Shown here: positions 1-8,667 of the stretch, piece by piece
How positions within the stretch are numbered: position 1 is the stretch's first letter
Layout: each line of letters begins with the position of its first letter
Source: DLKC01 sp002478885
GTDB taxonomy: Bacteria; Bacteroidota; Bacteroidia; Chitinophagales; Chitinophagaceae
Assembly: GCA_046329585.1 (NCBI GenBank)
Contig: JAXLUI010000001.1
Span: forward strand, 1,674,001 to 1,738,000
Direction of reading: 5' to 3'
Length of the DNA: 64,000 bases
Translations under genes and position numbers: made by a program
Notes under the pieces: generated by a model
The model's input: the letters and a program-made list of their open reading frames with translations, nothing else
What the model was told of the DNA's origin: nothing
Databases searched by the model: none

Positions 1-546
1 TCTTCTTGTGCGTGCAGCATCAAATGCTTTACGGGCTATGCGCTCCACTTCGTAACGGCTGTATTCTGCCACATCATAGGCAGTGTCGCCATTATTCTTT
101 CTGCCTTTCTCACCGAAATAAATGTCACCGGTAAGTTCGCGGAAAAACAGGATGTCTGCACCTTTCAATATTTCCGGTTTAATGCTGGAAGCATCAAGCA
201 GTTCATCAAATAATTTTATCGGCCGAAGATTTGCATATAACCCGAGTTCTTTACGCATTTTAAGTAAACCCTGTTCTGGGCGAACCTTTGCAGAAGGGTC
301 GTTATCATATTTCGGATGACCAACAGCGCCAAACAAAACAGCATCTGACTTACGCATTTTTTCCAGTGACTCATCCGGCAAAGGGTTACCGGTAGCTTCA
401 ATTGCCACATGTCCAATCAATGCTTCATCATAAGTAAACTCATGACCAAATCGCTCAGCTATTTTGTCCAATACTTTTTTACCAACTGCAGTTACTTCCT
501 GCCCGATTCCGTCTCCCGGAACAATGAGAATGTGTTTTGTTGCCAT
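1..546 (-). CDS. leuB: 3-isopropylmalate dehydrogenase (partial, N-terminal 182 codons)
   Basis: LeuB oxidatively decarboxylates 3-isopropylmalate in leucine synthesis, using NAD+. The reading frame is open from the ATG at 546 to the window edge, so only the N-terminal half is present. Visible family features are the GDGIG nucleotide-site motif at residues 11-15, the substrate-site stretch RPEQGLLKMRKELGLYANLR, and the RELTGDIYFGEKG loop. It lies 98 bp downstream of the synthase gene and is probably the last gene of the leuC-leuD-synthase-leuB cluster. The start is clear because MATKHILIVPGDG matches the usual LeuB N-terminus. Nothing looks broken; it is simply cut by the edge. Confidence 0.95.
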   Translation of the reverse strand, partial: MATKHILIVPGDGIGQEVTAVGKKVLDKIAERFGHEFTYDEALIGHVAIEATGNPLPDESLEKMRKSDAVLFGAVGHPKYDNDPSAKVRPEQGLLKMRKELGLYANLRPIKLFDELLDASSIKPEILKGADILFFRELTGDIYFGEKGRKNNGDTAYDVAEYSRYEVERIARKAFDAARTRR

Positions 547-644
547 GTTATGAGTAGTGAATGATGAATGGCCAGTTGTTGTTTGTGAACAGTTTTGCGG
601 TGTTTGATTGAACCACTCACCACTAACTATTCACTCTTGACCTC

Positions 645-2210
645 TTAAATTATATTAAGCATTTTTTGTGTAGCCTTTATTGCCGAAACAGTCTGGTCGC
701 TGTCCAGGCCTCTTGTTTTAAATTCTTTACCATTGTGCATCCAGGTAATAATTGTTTCGCACAAAGCATCTGTTTTGCCGCCGGGCGGAATTCTCACAGC
801 ATAATCGGTAAGCAGTGGCAGTACAATATTTTTCTTTACGTATACCATTTTCAATGCGTTCATAAAAGCGTCATATTGTCCATCACCCTGTGCGTGCTCT
901 TCAAATATTTCGCCATTAAAATCGATATGTATGGTTGCAGAAGGACGCAGGTTTTTTGAATGCGTCAATACATAATTTGCAATCTGCACCTTTTCTTCGA
1001 TGGTATTGCTATCAAGAACATCGCTGATGATATAAGGCAAATCAGCCTGTGTAACTACTTCTTTCCTGTCACCAAGTTCAATGATACGTTGTGTTACTTT
1101 TTTAAGGTCTTCGTCGGTAAGATGAATCCCTAACTGCTGCAGGTTATTTTCAATATTTGCTTTGCCGCTTGTTTTACCCAAGGCATATTTACGCTGGCGG
1201 CCAAAACGCTCCGGCATAAGATCATTGTAGTAAAGATTATTTTTCTTGTCTCCGTCAGCATGTATGCCCGCAGTTTGAGTGAATACATTTTCGCCTACCA
1301 CGGGCTTATTCACCGGTATACGAAAACCAGAAAACGTTTCTACCAGTTTGCTAACCTTGTACAGGGACTTTTCATCAACAGATATCCTGACGTTCTTTTC
1401 GTAATCATTCAGCACTGCCACAGCGCTGGCAAGCGGGGCATTGCCTGCTCGTTCGCCCATGCCATTCACAGTGAGATGCAACCCATGCACCCCGGCCTTA
1501 ACTGCTTCGAGTACATTGGCTGTGCCAAGATCATAGTCGTTGTGTGCATGAAAATCAAAATGCGTATGCGGATAACGGTTTACAATTTCATGCAGGTATT
1601 CATAAGTCTCAGATGGGATAAGTACGCCAAGCGTGTCTGGCAACAAAATACGTTTAACGGGTTGCTCCGTAAGAAAATCAAGATACGCCATCACGTAATC
1701 TTTTGAATGGCGCATACCATTGCTCCAGTCCTCGAGATAAACATTGCATTCTATGCCATGGCTGTTGGCAAGCGATATCATTTCACCAACTTCATTAAAA
1801 TGTTGAGCCGGTGTTTTCTTCAACTGGTGCGTAAGATGGTTTAGTGAACCTTTGGTAAGCAGGTTCATCACTTTGGCACCCGCTTCAAGCATCCATTTCA
1901 CAGAGGTATCTCCATCAACAAATGTGAGTACTTCAACACGGTCTATGTATCCATTGGCTGTGGCCCATTCGGTAATTTTTTTCACAGCCTGGAACTCACC
2001 TTCAGAAACACGCGCCGAAGCAATCTCAATGCGGTCTACCTTTAGTTCGGTAAGTAAAAGCTGGGCAATCGTTAATTTTTCTAACGCAGAAAATGATACC
2101 CCGCTTGTTTGCTCACCGTCACGAAGCGTGGTGTCCATTATTTCTATATACCGTTTCGCTTTTCCCACAGTTTTAATCGTTGATGCTGTCTCTTCCAAAA
2201 TGGTTTGCAT
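645..2210 (-). CDS. 2-isopropylmalate synthase / citramalate synthase family enzyme
   Basis: An acetyl-CoA-dependent Claisen-condensing enzyme of the LeuA/CimA family, 521 residues. The HMGL-like TIM barrel starts with DTTLRDGEQ at residues 26-34. It has the metal-binding HAHND at 221-225 and the GMGERAGNAPL signature near 250-260. The C-terminal part (about 400-521) has the length and position of the LeuA dimer regulatory domain, which binds the end-product amino acid. Position between leuD and leuB argues for 2-isopropylmalate synthase. Citramalate synthases (isoleucine route, pyruvate as substrate) share this architecture and also use LeuCD and LeuB, so the substrate cannot be fixed from sequence alone. 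The start ATG at 2210 precedes a short tail before the barrel. Confidence 0.85.
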   Translation of the reverse strand: MQTILEETASTIKTVGKAKRYIEIMDTTLRDGEQTSGVSFSALEKLTIAQLLLTELKVDRIEIASARVSEGEFQAVKKITEWATANGYIDRVEVLTFVDGDTSVKWMLEAGAKVMNLLTKGSLNHLTHQLKKTPAQHFNEVGEMISLANSHGIECNVYLEDWSNGMRHSKDYVMAYLDFLTEQPVKRILLPDTLGVLIPSETYEYLHEIVNRYPHTHFDFHAHNDYDLGTANVLEAVKAGVHGLHLTVNGMGERAGNAPLASAVAVLNDYEKNVRISVDEKSLYKVSKLVETFSGFRIPVNKPVVGENVFTQTAGIHADGDKKNNLYYNDLMPERFGRQRKYALGKTSGKANIENNLQQLGIHLTDEDLKKVTQRIIELGDRKEVVTQADLPYIISDVLDSNTIEEKVQIANYVLTHSKNLRPSATIHIDFNGEIFEEHAQGDGQYDAFMNALKMVYVKKNIVLPLLTDYAVRIPPGGKTDALCETIITWMHNGKEFKTRGLDSDQTVSAIKATQKMLNII

Positions 2211-2291
2211 ACCGTTATGATTAATTCGAACTTTTTGATTGCATTTTTTGTTGCCAGGTTCTACCGTTGCTCATCGCCTGCTGTAGTATAG

Positions 2292-2308
2292 TGCCGGCTT
2301 ATCCGGCA
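2292..2308. other. Perfect small hairpin downstream of leuD
   Basis: TGCCGG, a 5-base loop, then CCGGCA. It has no adjacent T-run, so it is not an obvious terminator. It probably belongs to the outer GCCGGC arms of the neighbouring intergenic repeat. Confidence 0.5.
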
Positions 2309-2399
2309 TCAACTACTTGTACTTTCTGTCCATTAACCGGATATCGCGAATCGTTAATTAAACCAATACTGGTTCTCGATGGACGATTCGTGTTACACT

Positions 2400-2455
2400 G
2401 TACAAGAGTGCGACGCAAGGAACGATGCTACAAAGAACAAATGCCGGGCTACAAC
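2400..2455 (-). repeat. Intergenic repeat, form A right half
   Basis: The exact core GTGCGACGCAA is at 2408-2418, preceded by GTACAA and followed by an ACGATGC block and the outer arm GCCGGGC at 2443-2449. A degenerate left half may lie at about 2305-2320 (ACTACTTGTAC). It lies downstream of leuD in the tandem minus-strand leu cluster. Confidence 0.85.
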
Positions 2456-2468
2456 AAATCAATTTCGC

Positions 2469-3065
2469 TTAATACGCACTTGTAGCTGCGTATGTGCCTA
2501 TTTCTTCTTTCATCGCCTGCAAATAATCGATATCATCAAAGCCATTGATCATGTTGTGTTTTTTGTAACCGTTAATGGCAAATGACTCGTTCTCGCCGGT
2601 TGCAATAATGGTGATCGTTTGCGCCGGCAGATTTACTTCCAGTTGAGCGTTAGGATCGGCTTCAATTGCAGTAAATATCTTATCAAGAAAAGCCTCGCTC
2701 ACTGTTACCGGCAGTATGCCTATGTTGAGTGAATTGCCTTTAAAAATATCGGCAAAAAAACTTGAAACTACGCACCGGAAACCATAATCGTAGATTGCCC
2801 AGGCAGCGTGTTCACGACTGCTGCCGCTTCCAAAATTTCTGCCTGCAACGAGGATTTTACCCGAGTAAATGGGGTTATTTAAAACGAAGTCCTGCTTGGG
2901 AGAATCATCGCTATTGTAACGCCAGTCGCGGAAAAGATTGTCGCCAAAACCCTTACGTTCGGTGGCCTTCAAAAAACGCGCAGGAATGATTTGATCTGTA
3001 TCAACGTTTTCAATTGGCAGTGGTACTGCTGAACTTGTTAATACCGTGAATTTGTCGTAAGCCAT
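2469..3065 (-). CDS. leuD: 3-isopropylmalate dehydratase small subunit
   Basis: LeuD is the swivelling small subunit of isopropylmalate isomerase. It pairs with LeuC to interconvert 2- and 3-isopropylmalate in the cytoplasm. Family features are NVDTDQIIPARFLK near the N-terminus and the GRNFGSGSSREHA substrate-binding loop. The length of 198 residues is normal. I chose the ATG at 3065 (MAYDKFTVL) rather than an upstream in-frame start at 3086, because the extra residues MRLKAKN match nothing in the family. The gene is 88 bp downstream of leuC and probably cotranscribed with it. Confidence 0.95.
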   Translation of the reverse strand: MAYDKFTVLTSSAVPLPIENVDTDQIIPARFLKATERKGFGDNLFRDWRYNSDDSPKQDFVLNNPIYSGKILVAGRNFGSGSSREHAAWAIYDYGFRCVVSSFFADIFKGNSLNIGILPVTVSEAFLDKIFTAIEADPNAQLEVNLPAQTITIIATGENESFAINGYKKHNMINGFDDIDYLQAMKEEIGTYAATSAY

Positions 3066-3153
3066 ATTTTTAGCTTTTAGCCGCAAGCCATCAGCTGCGG
3101 GCTTTATTTTTAATACTTGAAATTTGTTTATTGCTTTTTGAGCCCTGACATTC

Positions 3154-4557
3154 TTATAACAGTTCTCTTGGATCTGTTACCACACCCGTTACAGCGGCTG
3201 CTGCTGCCACCAGCGGGCTGGCAAGCATTGTTCTAGCGCCGGGTCCCTGGCGGCCTTCGAAGTTCCTGTTACTGGTGCTTACTGCATATTTGCCCGCAGG
3301 AATTTTATCATCGTTCATGGCGAGACACGCAGAGCATCCGGGCTGACGCAACTGGAAACCTGCTTCTGTAAGTATATCTAGAATGCCTTCTTCTTTGATT
3401 TGCTGCTCAACGATATGAGAACCCGGAACGATCCAGGCAGTAACGTGATCGGCTTTTTTACGGCCTTTTACAACAGAAGCAAAAGCGCGGAAATCTTCAA
3501 TGCGGCCATTCGTACAACTACCAATAAAAACATAATCTACCTTCTTACCGATCATTGCATCTTCTTCGTGAAAGCCCATGTAGTTAAGCGATTTGTCATA
3601 AGAAGCTTTACCGCCTTTCAGTGATTCAGCTTTAGGGATATGCTGGCTAATGCCGATGCCCATGCCCGGATTTGTACCGTAAGTGATCATCGGCTCAATG
3701 TCAGCAGCATCGAACGTGTATTCCATATCGAAAGATGCACCTTCGTCTGTTTTCAGCGTTTTCCAGTAAGCCAATGCTTTTTCCCAGGCCTCAGCTTTTG
3801 GAGCTTTTTCACGGCCATTGATATAATTAAACGTTGTTTCGTCAGGGGCGATCATTCCACCACGAGCACCCATTTCAATGCTCATGTTACAGACAGTCAT
3901 ACGGCCTTCCATGCTCATATTGCGGAAAACCTCACCGGCGAATTCCACGAAATACCCGGTTGCGCCAGCAGCGGTAAGCTGTGAAATAATGTAAAGCACT
4001 ACGTCCTTAGGTAACACGGCCTTATTGAGTTGACCATTTACATTAATGCGCATTTTCTTTGGTTTCGGCTGCATAATGCACTGCGACGATAGCACCATTT
4101 CCACTTCTGAAGTTCCAATACCAAAAGCGATTGCTCCAAAAGCGCCATGCGTGGATGTATGTGAGTCGCCGCAAACGATGGTCATACCGGGTAGTGTAAT
4201 GCCATTCTCGGGACCAACCACATGCACAATGCCATTTTTCGGATTTCCCAAACCCCAATGCGAAATGCCGTATTTGGTGGCATTCGTTTCCAACGCTTTC
4301 AACTGGTTTGCCGAGAGTGGATCTGCTACTGGCATATGCTGGTTAATAGTGGGTGTATTATGATCGGCTGTTGCAAACGTGCGGTTGGGGAACATAACCC
4401 CTATGCCCCTGCTTTGCAATCCAAGAAAAGCAACCGGGCTGGTAACTTCATGGATAAAATGCCTGTCGATAAATAAAACGTCTGGGCCGTCTTCGATCTT
4501 TCTTACTACGTGACTGTCCCACACTTTATCAAACAGGGTGCTGGCGGTATTACTCAT
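3154..4557 (-). CDS. leuC: 3-isopropylmalate dehydratase large subunit
   Basis: LeuC is the aconitase-like catalytic subunit of isopropylmalate isomerase, 467 residues, and partners LeuD encoded next to it. The three [4Fe-4S] ligands are visible: C348 in GSCTNGR, and C408 and C411 in GCSACL. GDSHTSTHGAFG at about 130-141 is a further aconitase-family signature. This is the first gene of the minus-strand leu cluster. A putative Bacteroidota promoter and a palindrome lie just upstream at 4606-4649. Confidence 0.97.
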   Translation of the reverse strand: MSNTASTLFDKVWDSHVVRKIEDGPDVLFIDRHFIHEVTSPVAFLGLQSRGIGVMFPNRTFATADHNTPTINQHMPVADPLSANQLKALETNATKYGISHWGLGNPKNGIVHVVGPENGITLPGMTIVCGDSHTSTHGAFGAIAFGIGTSEVEMVLSSQCIMQPKPKKMRINVNGQLNKAVLPKDVVLYIISQLTAAGATGYFVEFAGEVFRNMSMEGRMTVCNMSIEMGARGGMIAPDETTFNYINGREKAPKAEAWEKALAYWKTLKTDEGASFDMEYTFDAADIEPMITYGTNPGMGIGISQHIPKAESLKGGKASYDKSLNYMGFHEEDAMIGKKVDYVFIGSCTNGRIEDFRAFASVVKGRKKADHVTAWIVPGSHIVEQQIKEEGILDILTEAGFQLRQPGCSACLAMNDDKIPAGKYAVSTSNRNFEGRQGPGARTMLASPLVAAAAAVTGVVTDPRELL

Positions 4558-4605
4558 TATTTCAGGTATTTAAAAATGATTCGCAGGTATTAAAAAATCA
4601 GGACG

Positions 4606-4649
4606 CAAAATTCGAGAATTTAAGTGAAAGGGACACAATTGTTCCCTTT
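4606..4649 (-). promoter_or_regulatory. Putative leuC promoter with overlapping palindrome
   Basis: On the minus strand GAATTTTG (4613-4606) differs by one base from the Bacteroidota -7 consensus TAnnTTTG, and a TTG lies about 22 bp further upstream (4638-4636). That TTG sits inside a near-perfect palindrome at 4627-4649: AAAGGGA, one extra C, ACAATTGT, then TCCCTTT. An operator overlapping the -33 region would be a plausible control point for the leu cluster. The pairing with leucine control is inference. Confidence 0.4.
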
Positions 4650-4806
4650 TTATTTTGAGGCAAAGCCCAAAACGTTGAATAAAATTCAAGTATTTATAAA
4701 ATTTTTAGATAAATTCTACAAACAAACGTTCGGTTATGTCGGCAATAAGCTGCTGCCAACATATCCAATAACAAATCCGTGTGCCACAAAACAGCTTCTT
4801 CTATAT

Positions 4807-5481
4807 TTGCCTTCAAAAAAATTGGCGCCCGTTTATCACGATATTAATGGGGATACTTTCTGGCTATTACCCGAAAGAGCGGTTTACTGGGAGCAGCAAA
4901 ATTCACTCATCATTGCCGATCTGCACCTGGGCAAAACCGGCCATTTCAGGAAATCGGGTATTGCCGTGCCACAAGCCGTTTACAAAGAAGATCTTCAACG
5001 CCTTTTTGCCCTTATTCAATACCACAAACCAGAGCAACTGATCATCGTCGGCGATATGTTTCATAGCCGCGAGAATAAGGAAATGGATTTTTTTACACGC
5101 TGGCGGAACGACCTTTTTCAACTAAACATTGAGTTGGTGAAAGGCAATCATGATATACTGCATAACGACTGGTACAGCCAAAACAGCATAAAGCTTAACA
5201 GTTCGCGGTTGCGGGTTGGCAGTTTTAGTTTTGTGCACGATCCTGCCGAAGCAGCAATCAGCGAAACCGAAGAAATGTTGTATTGTTTTTCTGGTCACGT
5301 GCATCCCGGCATCCGCATCAGCAGCGGAAGCAGGCAGTCGCTTAGTTTTCCCTGTTTTCATTTTTCCGGCGGAGGCGCCGTGTTGCCCGCATTCAGCCAA
5401 TTCACGGGCTACGTCATCATTAAACCCAAAAAGCAGGATGCCGTTTACGCAATTGTAAATAAAACGCTTATCAAACTTTGA
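4807..5481 (+). CDS. pdeM: PdeM-like metallophosphoesterase (ligase-associated DNA damage response)
   Basis: A calcineurin-like phosphoesterase resembling PdeM, an endonuclease/phosphodiesterase that usually travels with an ATP-dependent DNA ligase, an Lhr-type helicase and an exonuclease. Metal-site motifs are ADLHLGKTGHFRK, GDMFHS, KGNHD and the C-terminal SGHVHPG. No partner gene is in this window, so it is an orphan here. The start is uncertain. The frame is open from a GTG at 4624, but the first 60 residues look unlike the family and overlap the leuC control region. There is no internal ATG near the expected N-terminus. A TTG at 4807 (or 4822) gives about 220 residues, the usual PdeM length. 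Confidence 0.75.
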   Translation: MPSKKLAPVYHDINGDTFWLLPERAVYWEQQNSLIIADLHLGKTGHFRKSGIAVPQAVYKEDLQRLFALIQYHKPEQLIIVGDMFHSRENKEMDFFTRWRNDLFQLNIELVKGNHDILHNDWYSQNSIKLNSSRLRVGSFSFVHDPAEAAISETEEMLYCFSGHVHPGIRISSGSRQSLSFPCFHFSGGGAVLPAFSQFTGYVIIKPKKQDAVYAIVNKTLIKL

Positions 5482-5536
5482 CTATAGTTGTTAATGCAAT
5501 CGAAGAATAATGAGCCTTGCATTCGCCTTTCATAGC

Positions 5537-5669
5537 ATCAGTTGTTGCGTCGCACTCTTGTACGTTCGGTCAACAATCAGCAACCGCCGATGACAATGTT
5601 ACGTACGCTGAAGTGAGTGACACAACAGGCGACGCCACCTGTACTTCAGCCGGTACCAAAATAAAAAAC
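5537..5669. repeat. Intergenic repeat, complete A/B inverted pair
   Basis: The left half has form A core TTGCGTCGCAC at 5545-5555 followed by TCTTGTAC. The right half has form B core GTGAGTGACAC at 5613-5623, then AACAGGCGACGCCA and the outer arm AGCCGG plus A-run. It lies between convergent genes, next to but separate from the terminator of the rhamnosidase gene. Confidence 0.9.
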
Positions 5670-5693
5670 CTGCCGGCCAAACGGCGCGACAGG
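5656..5693 (-). terminator. Intrinsic terminator of the rhamnosidase gene
   Basis: On the minus strand a GC-rich stem (CCTGTCGCGCC, GTTT loop, GGCCGGCAGG; one wobble and one bulge) is followed directly by TTTTTTATTTT. This is a standard rho-independent layout about 20 bp after the stop codon. Confidence 0.85.
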
Positions 5694-5714
5694 CTTTGGG
5701 TATATGCACGAATT

Positions 5715-8420
5715 TTAATCTGCAGTAAAATGATATTTGCCAGAGCCCACCTGCAACACTACATAACCTTCCTCCGTGCCGCTCACTTTAATATCGTTTA
5801 GTGAAGATAATGCAATGCCGCTTTCTTTTACTGCGTCGGCAGATTTCGCTGGAACATAAACCGTGGCCGTTGTGTTGGCGGGAATTTCAACATCTAAAGA
5901 AAATTTACCATTCTCCAGTTTCCAGCCGCTGCTGAGTTTGCCGTAGTAAGTCTGAAGACTTGCCGATGCATTACTGAGCCCCCCGCCAACATGTGGCTTG
6001 ATGCGGCTATGTTTATATCCAACCCCATCTTCATAAGTATCGATCCCTACCATTATACGATACATCCAATCGCCGATGGCGCCGTATGCATAGTGATTAA
6101 ATGAGTTCATACCCGGCGTTTGAAAACTGCTGTCTGGTTTTTGGCCATCCCATCTTTCCCAGATGGTTGTGGCCCCCATTTTCACTGGATATAACCAAGA
6201 TGGATAATCCTGCTGCAACAGCAATTTGTACGCAAGGTCGGTATAGCCAAAACGTGTGAGCACATGACACAAATAAGGTGTGCCCAGGAAACCCGTTGTG
6301 AGGTGGTTATCGTAGCTGGCGACATTTTCTGCGAGCCTTGCAGCAGCCTGCTTACGCAGGTTTTCGGGGAACATATCAAAATTTAAGGCGAGCACATAAG
6401 CGGTTTGCGTACCAGAAATTAACCGCCCATTGGGCGTTACATACTCTTTCATGAACGCAGCCTTTATGTTTTGCAGCACTGCAGTAAAAGTGGCGGAGTC
6501 GGCTTTATTACCCAACACGTTTGCAGCATTGATCAGCAGCTGAACAGAGTTGGCATAAAAGCACTGCGCAATCATGTATTTATCGGTTACTGCAGATCTT
6601 CCATCATTGTCGTCAAACGGCCGGTAAAACAGCCAGTCACCAAAATGAAAGCCGCTGTTCCATAAATAATTGTTGCTATGATCGATCATGTATTTTACCC
6701 ACGATTTCATACTGGCATATTGATGCTCCAGTACTTCTTTATCGCCGTAAGCGAGATACATGTTCCATGGAATAATGGTTGCACAATCTGCCCACCCCGT
6801 TGAACCACTTGCATTCGCTCCAAGTACATTCGGAACTACAAAAGGGACGCTGCCATTTGGCAGTTGGTCTGCCGCAACATCTTTCAGCCATTTGGAGAAG
6901 AAACTATTTACGCCAAAATTAAAAGTTGCAGTACGGGAGAATGCCTGTGCATCGCCGGTCCAGCCGAGGCGTTCATCACGCTGAGGGCAGTCAGTTGGCA
7001 CATCGAGGAAGTTGCCACGTTGTCCCCACTGGATATTATGTTGGAGTTGGTTAATAAGTGGGTTAGAACAGCTAAATTCACCGGTTTGCTTCATATCGGA
7101 ATGTAAAACAACTGCCGTAAAATTTTCGGGTTTTATTTCACCGGGGTAGTTTTCAATCTTGATAAACCGAAAACCATAAAAAGTGAAGTGTGGTTCAAAA
7201 ATTTCTTCACCTCCGCCTTTCAGGATATAGGTAGCGGTTGCCTTCGCAGCACGAAGGTTATCGGTATAAAAGTTGCCATTCTTATCCAGTACTTCAGCAT
7301 GTTTGATCACGATGGAATCGCCTGCTTTGCCAGTTGCTTTCACTACTACCCAGCCAACAAGGTTTTGACCAAAGTCAAGCACTTTTTCGCCGGAAGGTGT
7401 TGTAATCACTTTTGTGGCAGTAAACGTTCCCTGCTTTGTTATTGGCTCATTTTCTGCTGCCACCAAATTATCATATGTTGATGGGGGCACCGTAACCCCG
7501 CTCCATTTCGAGTCATCATAAGAGGCAGTTGCCCAACCGGCTTTTTCTAATCTTGCATCATATCTTTCGCCATGGTAGATTTCCACATTTGTAATGGGGC
7601 CAGTTGAAGACTTCCAGCTATCATCCGAAATAACCGATTCTTTTGACCCATTGCTGTAGGTTATATCAAGCTGTACCAACAGGCCAAGCGTTTTACCGTA
7701 AACATCCTTGTTATTTTCCCATGCAAGATAACCGCGATACCATCCGCTGCCTACCATTGCGCCAACTGCATTACCGCCGCTGTTAAGCATGGCAGTAACA
7801 TCATATTCCTGGTATTGAAGGCGTTTGTTATAGCTTGTCCATCCTGGTGCGAGGTAAGCGTCGCCCACCCTTTTTCCATTCAGTTGAATTTCGTACATAC
7901 CATGCGCTGTAACATAAAGCGTGGCCGATTTTATTTTTTTGCTGATATCGAATTTCCGGCGAAACATAACAGCCGGCCTGTTCACAGGATCCTCCGTAAA
8001 GCCAGGCTCAATCCATTTTGCTTTGCCGTCTGCATCGTAGAATAACGCCGTTTGAAAGATCGCAGCTTCGCTCCATGCACTTGCTGCGCCACTATTGTCC
8101 CACACACGTACCTGCCAGCTATACCTCGTGCCGCTTTGCAATGGCGCGCCTTGGTATACAACATCTACTGAGGAATCAGACAACACCTTACCGCTTTTCC
8201 ATATCGCCGCTTTCGAAGAGGAAGAACTAACAATGATTTCGTACCCAGCCTGGCTTACACTTTTTTTGTCTGAAGAAAGCTGCCAGCCAAACCGAGGCTG
8301 GGCAACGCCAATGCCAACAGGATTTACCAAATGCTCTGTAACAAGATTCTGCACTTTAAGCTGTGCAAAAAGAGAGGAACCAAAAATGATTAAAACGAAT
8401 GTAGAAAGAAACTTTTTCAT
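5715..8420 (-). CDS. Secreted alpha-L-rhamnosidase (GH78)
   Basis: A glycoside hydrolase predicted to remove terminal alpha-L-rhamnose from plant glycosides or polysaccharides, 901 residues. A signal peptide covers about residues 1-19 (hydrophobic LSTFVLIIFGSSLFA, cleavage before Q20), so the enzyme is periplasmic or outer-membrane exposed. Beta-sandwich domains occupy roughly 25-440. The (alpha/alpha)6 catalytic barrel follows, with the GH78 signature DCPQRDERLGWTGD at 477-490, and a C-terminal beta domain runs from about 790. No SusC/SusD pair is adjacent. Two further secreted genes follow upstream on the same strand, one a six-hairpin glycosidase, suggesting a small glycan-use locus. Confidence 0.93.
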   Translation of the reverse strand: MKKFLSTFVLIIFGSSLFAQLKVQNLVTEHLVNPVGIGVAQPRFGWQLSSDKKSVSQAGYEIIVSSSSSKAAIWKSGKVLSDSSVDVVYQGAPLQSGTRYSWQVRVWDNSGAASAWSEAAIFQTALFYDADGKAKWIEPGFTEDPVNRPAVMFRRKFDISKKIKSATLYVTAHGMYEIQLNGKRVGDAYLAPGWTSYNKRLQYQEYDVTAMLNSGGNAVGAMVGSGWYRGYLAWENNKDVYGKTLGLLVQLDITYSNGSKESVISDDSWKSSTGPITNVEIYHGERYDARLEKAGWATASYDDSKWSGVTVPPSTYDNLVAAENEPITKQGTFTATKVITTPSGEKVLDFGQNLVGWVVVKATGKAGDSIVIKHAEVLDKNGNFYTDNLRAAKATATYILKGGGEEIFEPHFTFYGFRFIKIENYPGEIKPENFTAVVLHSDMKQTGEFSCSNPLINQLQHNIQWGQRGNFLDVPTDCPQRDERLGWTGDAQAFSRTATFNFGVNSFFSKWLKDVAADQLPNGSVPFVVPNVLGANASGSTGWADCATIIPWNMYLAYGDKEVLEHQYASMKSWVKYMIDHSNNYLWNSGFHFGDWLFYRPFDDNDGRSAVTDKYMIAQCFYANSVQLLINAANVLGNKADSATFTAVLQNIKAAFMKEYVTPNGRLISGTQTAYVLALNFDMFPENLRKQAAARLAENVASYDNHLTTGFLGTPYLCHVLTRFGYTDLAYKLLLQQDYPSWLYPVKMGATTIWERWDGQKPDSSFQTPGMNSFNHYAYGAIGDWMYRIMVGIDTYEDGVGYKHSRIKPHVGGGLSNASASLQTYYGKLSSGWKLENGKFSLDVEIPANTTATVYVPAKSADAVKESGIALSSLNDIKVSGTEEGYVVLQVGSGKYHFTAD

Positions 8421-8511
8421 GGCAGTGGCTGTTAAAAATTAAGGCTTTAAATGTAAAGCATAAGCGCCAACCAACCATCATGCACTGTTATGAAGTAAAA
8501 GAATTATTTGT

Positions 8512-8575
8512 GACCAGGCTGTAGCTATTATGCCAACAACTGTTGCGTCGCACACTTTTGCTCCATCGCCATAGT
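8512..8575 (+). repeat. Intergenic repeat, form A left half
   Basis: The exact core TTGCGTCGCAC is at 8543-8553, with the outer arm CCAGGCTG at 8514-8521. No clear right half. It sits between two tandem minus-strand genes and faces against transcription, an exception to the usual orientation downstream of gene ends. Confidence 0.85.
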
Positions 8576-8667
8576 CAACAAACAACGTGGCCCTTTAACC
8601 TTTAAGCAATGCTCCACGAATAGACGTAGGTTCCGGCTGGCGCGCCGCATTTTTTCAATGCAAATGG

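Noticed and set aside
2267..2485. 72-codon plus-strand frame between leuD and the synthase
   Set aside because: Composed of repeat sequence and the leuD 3' end on the opposite strand.
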